A stretch of DNA of 64,000 bases from positions 3,224,001 to 3,288,000 of the forward strand of contig OZ176059.1 in assembly GCA_964247055.1 (NCBI GenBank). The letters run 5' to 3'. The notes below the pieces were generated by a model. The model was not told the origin of the DNA, searched no databases, and saw nothing but the letters and a program-made list of their open reading frames with translations. This DNA is from Paragordius varius. Lineage: Eukaryota; Nematomorpha. How positions within the stretch are numbered: the first letter of the stretch is position 1; each line of letters starts with the position of its first letter. Below are positions 27,301-35,000 of the stretch, piece after piece. Made by a program: the position numbers and the translations under genes.

Positions 27301-28460
27301 TTGTTACACACTCACACTTCTTTCTCTCTCTCTCCACTCACACACACATCACTCTTGTTGTAGTTGTTGTTGTTGCACATCTCTCTCTCTCTCACACACA
27401 TCAATTGTAAATGTGATGAAATGAGTGACTTTTGTTACTATATGTATTTGTTATTTTTGTTATTATTATTATTATTATATATATATGTATATATAAGAAG
27501 AATAAAAATTGTTATTTTTTGATTAAATAAAGACAATTTTAGGATTATTTTTTGTTGAGAAATGACATTTTTTGAATATTTTTTTATTTTTATTCATATT
27601 TTTGAATATTTTTTATCATTTTTTAATTGTTTTTGTTAATTTTTATCATTTTTTTGGTTTAAAAATGACATTTTTGAACATTTTTTGAATATTTTGTGGA
27701 TATTTTACTTATTTTTTATCATTTTTTCTCTTTTTTGCTCATTTTTCAATGATAATTCACAATTTTGACGATGAATAATTCATTTTTTATTTGAAAAATT
27801 CTAAATTTTTGTAATTTTTGATTATTTTTTCGAGTTTTTGTTCATTTTTTTGACAATTTTTCATGAATTTTAACAAAAAATTCATTTTTTATTCATAAAT
27901 TAGAGAAAAAAATGAATTTTTAAGTGAAAAATAAGAAAAAAAACTCAATTTTTAGTGAAAAAACTCAAATTTCATCAACTTTTTATTCATTTATTCATGA
28001 ATTATTCAGTAAAATCATTAAAAAGTGTCAAAATTGTCAATTTTCAACAAAAATATTCATAAATTTTCATTAAAAATGTCAAAAATTCTTCATTTTTATC
28101 AAAAAAATTGTCAAAATTGTCATTTTTAAGTGTAATATTGATGAATTTTCATTAGAATAACCTTAAAAAGTGTAAAAATTGTTAATTTTCATCAAACATA
28201 TTCATAATTCTAGTATAATTGTCTCAAAAAATCTTCATTTTTAGTCAAAAAACAGTATAAAAAACAAGAATGACACTCATTTCTACAACAATATTCTTCA
28301 TTCTTCTTTAGTAGTAGTGTAACATTTACATCATTCATTCATTCAATCATGTATATGTGTATGTCTCAACAAGAATCAACAACAAAAAACATTCTTCTCT
28401 CTCATCTCAACTCTTCTCTTCTTCTTCTTCTTCATCTAATAATAATAATATTCTTCTTCA

Positions 28461-28516
28461 CAACAACACTCACAACAAGAGTGATGACGTCATCACTCTT
28501 GTTATGAGTGTTGTTG
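28461..28516. repeat. Palindrome 23 (class II arms, one mismatch)
   Basis: TGACGTCA at 28485-28492. The left arm is CTCACAACAAG and the right arm CTTGTTATGAG, so one mismatch. This is the last unit before the array decays at about 29.1 kb. Confidence 0.93.
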
Positions 28517-29149
28517 CACTCTCTCTCTCACTCACACACTAGTTGTTGTTGTAGTTGTTGGTGAAGAATGAATGTGTGTCTCTCTCTCATATATGTATGT
28601 GATGAAATGAGTGTCATTTGTTATTTTTGATTTGTTATTTTTGTTATTATTATATATATGTATATGTATATAGAGAAGAAGAAGGAAAATTGTTATTTTT
28701 GAATGTAACATTGTTATTTTTGTGTAATATTGTTATTTTTTGAATATTTTTTTAATTTTGTTATTTTTTGAGTATTTTTTATTATTTTTTGAATATTTTT
28801 TTTATTTTAAAAATATATTTTAGTAATAAAATTCAATTTTTTTGTTGAAAAATGACAATTTTATAATATTTTCTTAATTTTATTCATATTTTTGAACATT
28901 TTTAATTATTTTTTTGTTGAAAAATAATATTTTTTGATGATTTTTTTGTTAAAAAATGACATTTTTGATGATTTATTCTTGTTTTTAATGTTAAAAATGA
29001 TATTTTTTTGATTTTTTCAAGATTTGATGAATGTTTTGTGGTTTTAGTTATTTTTGATGAAATTTGACATTGAAGATTTATTCTTGTTTTTTGATGTTAA
29101 AAATGTTATTTTTCTTGATTTTTCGAGAGAATTGACAATTTTAATTAAT

Positions 29150-30880
29150 TTATTACTTATATTTTTTAGTTAATTCTCATTTTATGACATTTATAAAATA
29201 TCAGAAAAAAACTTAATTTTTCTTTCTCCAAATTTAGATTTTTATTGAAAAAATAATATTAAAATTTAATTTTTTTATGAAATTCATTTTTAGTGAAAAA
29301 TTAGAGAATAAAATTTTTTAAGTACAAATCTAATATTACTTCATTTATACAGTAAAATTATCAAATTATCACTAATTTCTTTTAACTCATTTTTACTCAT
29401 TTTTTTAATAATTTTTGATAAAGTTTTAAGAAAGAATAAAATTTTATTTAAAAAATTCAAAAAAAATTATTTTTATTCAAAAAAACTGATAATTTCTCCA
29501 ATTTTTACTTATTTTTGTAAGATTGCTGGAAAATTTTAATTAAAAATTTATTTTTTCTGCTAAAATAATATATAAAAATGTTTTAAATAATTGTAATTTA
29601 GTAATAGAAAATGATTATTAAAAAATTTTTCCAAAGAAATTTAAAAATTAGGATTTATGGTTAAAAATCTTCGTCTGCTTCTTCATAGGTTAAAATTCTC
29701 GTCTGCTATTTTTAAATTTAGAAGTTTATCAGCTATTTCTTTTTTTAATGAATTAGTTTTCGGCTAAAAATAATATTTGAAATGTTTAAATAAATAATAA
29801 ATATATATAAATATATAAATATGATAAAATTGAAAAAATAGCTGATTGCTGTAAAAAAACCAAATAAACCCCTTTTAGATAAGTTTTATTTTATTTGTAG
29901 AAAATATAATAATATATTAATCTTTTTGTTTTGAAATTATTTTTTTATACAAAAATTTAATTTTTAGATATTTTTATATTGTTTTAATTTTTTGAAAAAA
30001 AAAATAATTTATTTTAATTTTAAAATAATTTTATATTATAATTTAATTAATAATTAAATAATTAAATTTTATTTTTAATTTAAAATAAAATTATTTTTTT
30101 GTTAAGAAGTCTGCCATTTTAGAATTTATCGCTAACGATCATCTGTCAATTAAAAAAAATATATATAAAAAATATCGCTTGGCATCAAATACCTTAAAAA
30201 AAATTGTTTGAAAAAAATATTGGGGGGGCGTCTCCTAAATAGTTTAAATAAATTTTATAGTCTGCTATTAATGACATAGTAACATAAAGCCAATTTTACA
30301 GATTTTTAAATAGAATCGTCTGTTGTAAAACGGATAATAAATAACGTCTGCTAAAATGATATAAAGATACTATAAAATTAAAATCTTAAAATATATTAAT
30401 ATTTATTTTTGTAAATTTGTCAAGTTATCGTCTGCCAACATATAAAACTGAAATTTATCGTCTGCCAAACATAAAAAAATTAAATAATCGTCTGAAAAAA
30501 ATAATTTTATATTAAAATATCTTCTCTGCCTTAGTTATCTCTGTTGTAAAAAGTATGATAATTTTTCGTCTGCTAATTTTTACAAGTTTGTGTAATTATC
30601 GTCTGCGTAATATCATCTGCATCCATAAGAATTTGTTCATCTGCTATTCTTAAGGAATATTTAAGGTTGTTTGGAAAAAATCGTCTGCAAAATATATTAG
30701 CATACAATTTTAATTTAAATAAATCGTCTGCTCTACAAAACATATATAAATGTTTATAAAATAGTCTTCTGCCATTTTTGAATGAACCTTTAAAATAATA
30801 TATTTGGTAATTATTATTTTATTTATTTCTAAAATGGGAAAATATTTATATGAAACAATAATTCAAAACAAATTAATGAA

Positions 30881-30911
<31 letters not shown>

Positions 30912-31080
30912 TTAAAGAATAAAAAAATTAAAAGAAATTTTAAAATATATTTACAATTTTATTATATATATCCAAATTAATATAATATAAAAATGACTTT
31001 TTATGAATGAATGAGCGAGTATATATATAAATTTTTCCAAAAAAAATTGTTTAATTTAAAGAAAAAAAAACGTCTGCATT
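29150..31080. repeat. AT-rich region with scattered CGTCTGC motifs
   Basis: This stretch is almost pure A/T and has no gene. The exception is a recurring motif, TCGTCTGC or close variants, at about 17 places between 29670 and 31075 (for example near 29671, 29699, 30429, 30458, 30567, 30600, 30680, 30724, 31070). On the minus strand this reads GCAGACGA, the same string that follows the eIF5A start codon (ATGGCAGACGAA). A similar, denser array lies upstream of the gene. There is a TA dinucleotide run near 30877-30910. Confidence 0.65.
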
Positions 31081-31200
31081 TATATTTTCATACAAAACAG
31101 TGTTTGCGTGAATGAATGCGAATCATGCCGTAAAAAAATTTGAAATAATGATTCAAATATAAATTTATTCATATTAAACAAAAAAATTATGGTTTATGCA

Positions 31201-31231
<31 letters not shown>

Positions 31232-31800
31232 AACATTATCATTCAAATTATGATATATGATAAATATATATATCGTTGCGTGAAAGAATGTTATTTAATA
31301 TATATATGTATATATATATATATACATAAAGAGAGAAAATATAAATCATATTGATTCAAATTATCAAATTTTGGGTACTATAATAAACATTATCATTCAT
31401 GCCTGAAATCATATATTTTATTATTTAAAATAATCATTTATACCATCATAATCATATGATATTGTGAAAGAATGCTAAATGTAAACCGTTATTTTGTAAA
31501 TCATATGTTTGTGAAAATATGCCATAGGTATAAATCAAAAAAATTATTTTGTAAAATCATATGTTTGTGTGAAATATTATGTATTATATCTAAATATTTT
31601 AAAATCATATGTTTGTGTGAAAAAATGGCATTATATAAAGAATTAAAATAGGTATATTGATTGTAAACATAAACTACATGCACTCAAATATAAAATAAAA
31701 CATTCACCCATAATAAAATCATATTCATATAATAAGGATTTATACTATATTTTCAAATAATTATCTTTAAACAAACACACACATGTTTGCGTGAATGAAT
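31080..31800. repeat. Degenerate short repeats with TTTGTGTGAAA and GTTTGCGTGAATGAATGC
   Basis: Three direct copies of AATCATATGTTTGTG lie at about 31499, 31555 and 31610. A longer pair, GTTTGCGTGAATGAATGC, occurs near 31104 and 31785, flanking the block. No coding capacity is convincing. It lies just past the eIF5A polyadenylation signal. Confidence 0.55.
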
Positions 31801-31860
31801 GCACAATTGTCATGCGGCCAGATCACCTGATTTAACATCAGCTGACCGGATAGTAAAGGC

Positions 31861-31866
31861 TTTATT
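31861..31866 (-). promoter_or_regulatory. AATAAA polyadenylation signal overlapping the stop codon
   Basis: On the minus strand the gene ends GCT TAA TAAAGCC. The last two bases of the TAA stop are the first two of AATAAA (31866 down to 31861). The predicted 3'UTR would be only about 15-30 nt. Confidence 0.75.
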
Positions 31867-32009
31867 AAGCATTGGAAGACATGGTTTTATAACTGATGGC
31901 ACATTCACAACCCATAGCTTTCTGAACCGTTATAAGCAAGTCTGAACCACCAGCCCCAAATTTCTCACTCACATCCTTCTTGAGGTCAGGATTTAAAGCT
32001 CCATCAAGT
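31865..32009 (-). CDS. eIF5A: eIF5A exon 4 (C-terminus, true copy)
   Basis: Acceptor TTTTAG|A; 145 nt including the stop. It encodes [18 protein letters not shown], then [15 protein letters not shown] and ends [14 protein letters not shown]. It is the only one of eleven copies of this exon start that continues into the family-typical C-terminal strand ([10 protein letters not shown]). It is also the only one followed by a polyadenylation signal. Confidence 0.92.
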
Positions 32010-35000
32010 CTAAAATAAAATGTATAAAAGAATGTAAAAAACAGCTGATTTGGATAATTTTTATATTGTGATATTGTAGTGCAAAACTAGCAAACACAGC
32101 TGATTTAATTTCTTTAACAATTATAAGAAAGCCCCAAATTTTTCACTCACATCTTTCTTAAGGTCAGGATTAAGACCTCCATCTAGTCTGAAAAATTTTA
32201 TAAATATGAGTTATTTGAATTAAAAATCAGCTAATTTGCAAAAAAATTTGGTGTGGAGAAGTCAAAATAGGTTTTTAACTCAGAAAGCCCTGAAAACAGC
32301 TGTTGTTTTACTTTTATTTTTTAAAGAGGAATATTTTATAAGCAAGGTCTGAACTGCCTGCCCAAATTTTTCACTCACATCCTTTTTGAGGTCAGGATTT
32401 AGAGCACCATCAAGTCTAAAAATTTGATAAAAGAATGTAAAAATCAGCTGATTTGGGAAAATATTTGGTGTGGAGAAAGCCAGTTAGTTTTTTAACTTAT
32501 TAAATCCTAAAAACAGCTGTTATTTATTTTTTAGCAAAAAGAATTTTATTTAATTTATTTTATAAGCAAGTCTGAACCACCCGCTCCAAATTTTTCACTC
32601 ACATCCTTTTTGAGGTCAGGATTTAGAGCTCCAACTAATCTGTTTTATAAATAAAAAAGTTAATAATCAGCAAAAACGGCTGATTTTATGATGTAGGAGG
32701 ATTAAACAAGTCATTTTAGTCGTAAGAATGAGCAAAAACAGCCGATTTAATAGAGCTTAAAAGCAGCTTTTACAGATTTTTTTAACCAGCCCCGAAGCTC
32801 ACGTATTTCTTGAAGTCAGGATTTAGAGCTCCATCAAGTCTAGAAGATTTTATAAAAATAAGTTATTTGTATAAAAAATCAGCCGATTTGCAAAAAAATT
32901 GGTGTGGAGAAGTCAAAATGGTGTTCAAACCCTAACAGCTATCATTTTAATTTTATCACAATTTTCTAAGCTTTTTTTATAAGGAGGTCTGAACCACCCG
33001 CCCCAAATTTTTAACTCGCGTCTTTCTTGAGGTCAAGAAGCACCATCAAGTATAATCGTGATAAATAAATGTAAAAACAGCTGATTTGTATATTAATATA
33101 GTAGTTTAAAAAATGCATAAAACAGCTGGTTTTAGAGAAATTCAATTAATTTTAGTGTTTTAAGCTTTTTATAAGCAAATCTGAACCGCCAACCTTAAAT
33201 TTTTTAATCATATTTTTCTTGAGATCAGGATTTAGAGTTCCGTCGAGTCAAAAATTTTTCATAAAAATAATAAATAAAACAGCTGATTTGGAAAAGAATT
33301 CGATGTGGAGAAGTCAAATTGGTGTTCAAAACCTAAAAACATCTGTTATTTTAATTTTTTTCAAAAATTTTTATAAGCAGGTCCGTCAGCCCCAAATTTT
33401 TCACTCACATCCTTTTTAAGGTCAGGATTTAATGCTCCATCAAGTCTAGAAGATTTAATAAAAGAATGTAAAAAATGAGATGATTTGTAAGGTGTGGAAA
33501 AGTCAAAATGGGTTATAACTCGGAAAGCCTGAAAAACAGCTGTTATTTTACTTTTTGAAAAATTATTTTTTAAAGAGATATATTTTATAAGCAAGTCTGA
33601 ACCACCAGTCCCAAATTTCCCACTCACATCTTTCTTGAGGTCAGGATTTAGAGCTCCATCTAATCTGTTATAAAATGCATAAAAGAATGTAAAAAACAGC
33701 TGCTTTGGCAATTTTTACATCTAATTTCAAGTCTTAAGAGAAAATGTGTTTTAACAGAGATTCAAAAAACAGCCGATTTAAAAAAATTTAATGAAATAAA
33801 TATTTTTAAACGTTTATGAGCAAGCAACTACCAGCCCCAAAATTTTCTTGCATCTTTTTTAAGGTCGGGATTCTGAGCTCCGTCTAAAAAACGAAAAAAT
33901 GTAAAAACAGCTGATTTAGAGAAATTTAAAAATATTTATCTGCACAGCTGAATGCTTGATAGGTGTCTTTTAACTCCAAAAATAGTAGAAAAAAACTGTT
34001 TCAGTTCTTTAAAATAAATATAATTAAAAACAGCTGATAAAATTTTTTGTTTTTTAAGCTTTTTTATAAGAGCAGGTCTGAACCTTAAACCCTGGATTCT
34101 AAGCTCTATCTAATCTGTTTTTAAAAAAATATCATTTTATATATAAAATTTATAAAAATATTTTATATTTATTTAACTATTTATAAAAAATTAAAAAAAT
34201 TTATTTTTTTAAATTTATAAAAGATAAAAAATTATTTATTAAATTTACAAATATATTTTTATAAAAATATTAAAATATGAAATCAAATTTAAAATTATTT
34301 CATATTTATTTTTATAATTTGATTAAAAATTCATTTTTTTTATCAAAAAACTAAAAAAAACCTCAAATCACTGCGAGTATCTCCCTTTTCATCCATGAGT
34401 GTCATGTAACCTTCTCCATCCATGTCGATCAGCTGATAAAACATAAAAACATTAAAACAGCTGATAAATCACATAACATTAAAGCAGCTGATATTAAAAA
34501 ATTAAATAAAGGTATTGATATGAAATTATTAATTAAATGTTCTTTTTAAAATAATTAAAATAAATATTAAAAACAAACAAAATTTATTAAACCTCATACT
34601 TACTCTTATTATTACAAAATAAATATTTTCCATCCATGTCGATAAGCTGATGAATCGCATAAAAATACTAACACATCTGATATTTACCAATTAAAATAAA
34701 AAACGTATAAAAAAGAACTGATAACGCAAATTTAGTACATAAATCATTACAAAACAACTGATCAAACACAACATCAACCATATAAAAATTAAGTTTTAAG
34801 ATATTGTTAACAAGAACGAATATTTTATGTTTAAATAATAATTTAAATTCTCGTAAAATTTAATAAATTAATATACAAAAAATCCATTGAATACTCCCAT
34901 GTATCGAAAATGGATACAGTTTAAATTTAAAAAATTTAACCGCTTTTTTACTAAAAATATGTGTTATTCAATTTCATAAAAATACTTTTTCAAAAAACAG

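Larger units (their letters stand above)
23929..27350 (+). repeat. Triplicated block, period 1192 bp
   Basis: Starts near 23929, 25121 and 26313 share the same linker and core, identical by eye, and carry the imperfect palindromes 20-22. This is the most recently amplified part of the array together with the 1156 and 1187 bp blocks. Confidence 0.87.
1400..29150. repeat. Tandem array of 23 palindrome-centred ~1.2-kb units
   Basis: TGACGTCA occurs 23 times at near-regular spacing (1034-1332 bp, mean about 1221), always inside the same larger context. Each unit reads: AT-rich linker; TTCTTCATTCTTCTT; GTAGTAGT; a TCATTCATTCATTC run; TATGTGTGTGTC; AATCAACAACAAAAACC; CT-rich tract; palindrome; CTCTCTC and CACACAC tracts; GTTGTTGTTGTAGTTGTTG; CATTTATGTATGTGATGAAA; a TATATATATGTATATA tract; GAGAAGAAGAATGAA; then linker. 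The linker half after each core is T-rich and the half before the next core is A-rich, so each unit is itself a loose inverted repeat. No unit has a convincing protein-coding frame: the open frames are homopolymer-like. A centromeric or other satellite role is possible but inferred only. Confidence 0.93.
32010..34361 (-). repeat. Tandem array of exon-4 starts within eIF5A intron 3
   Basis: Copies A-J begin 178-231 bp apart (mean about 210). The repeated unit is an intron stretch with TAAAAACAGCTGATTTGG-like sequence, the acceptor, about 85 nt of exon 4, and an end at TTGCTTATAA. The true exon diverges at exactly that point (TTATAACGG versus TTATAAAA). Confidence 0.9.

Noticed and set aside
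3811-28542. Many open frames of 60-116 codons within the 1.2-kb array (runs of S, L, V, N, H, F)
   Set aside because: They come from CTT, GTT, CTC and CA microsatellite tracts, read through the palindrome on either strand, and recur only because the DNA repeats. No domain, no codon structure, and variable starts and ends.
1400-29150. CRISPR array
   Set aside because: Spacing is over 1 kb, flanks are conserved rather than unique spacers, and the window is eukaryotic with intron-containing genes.
1400-29150. LTR retroelement or other coding transposon as the source of the 1.2-kb unit
   Set aside because: No reverse transcriptase, integrase or transposase motif and no terminal repeat with target duplication. 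Foldback symmetry is centred on the palindrome instead.
33361-33711. 116-codon frame containing two copies of [14 protein letters not shown]
   Set aside because: It spans exon-4 copies G and H and an AT-rich spacer that happens to be open. Treated as duplicated exon fragments, not a gene.
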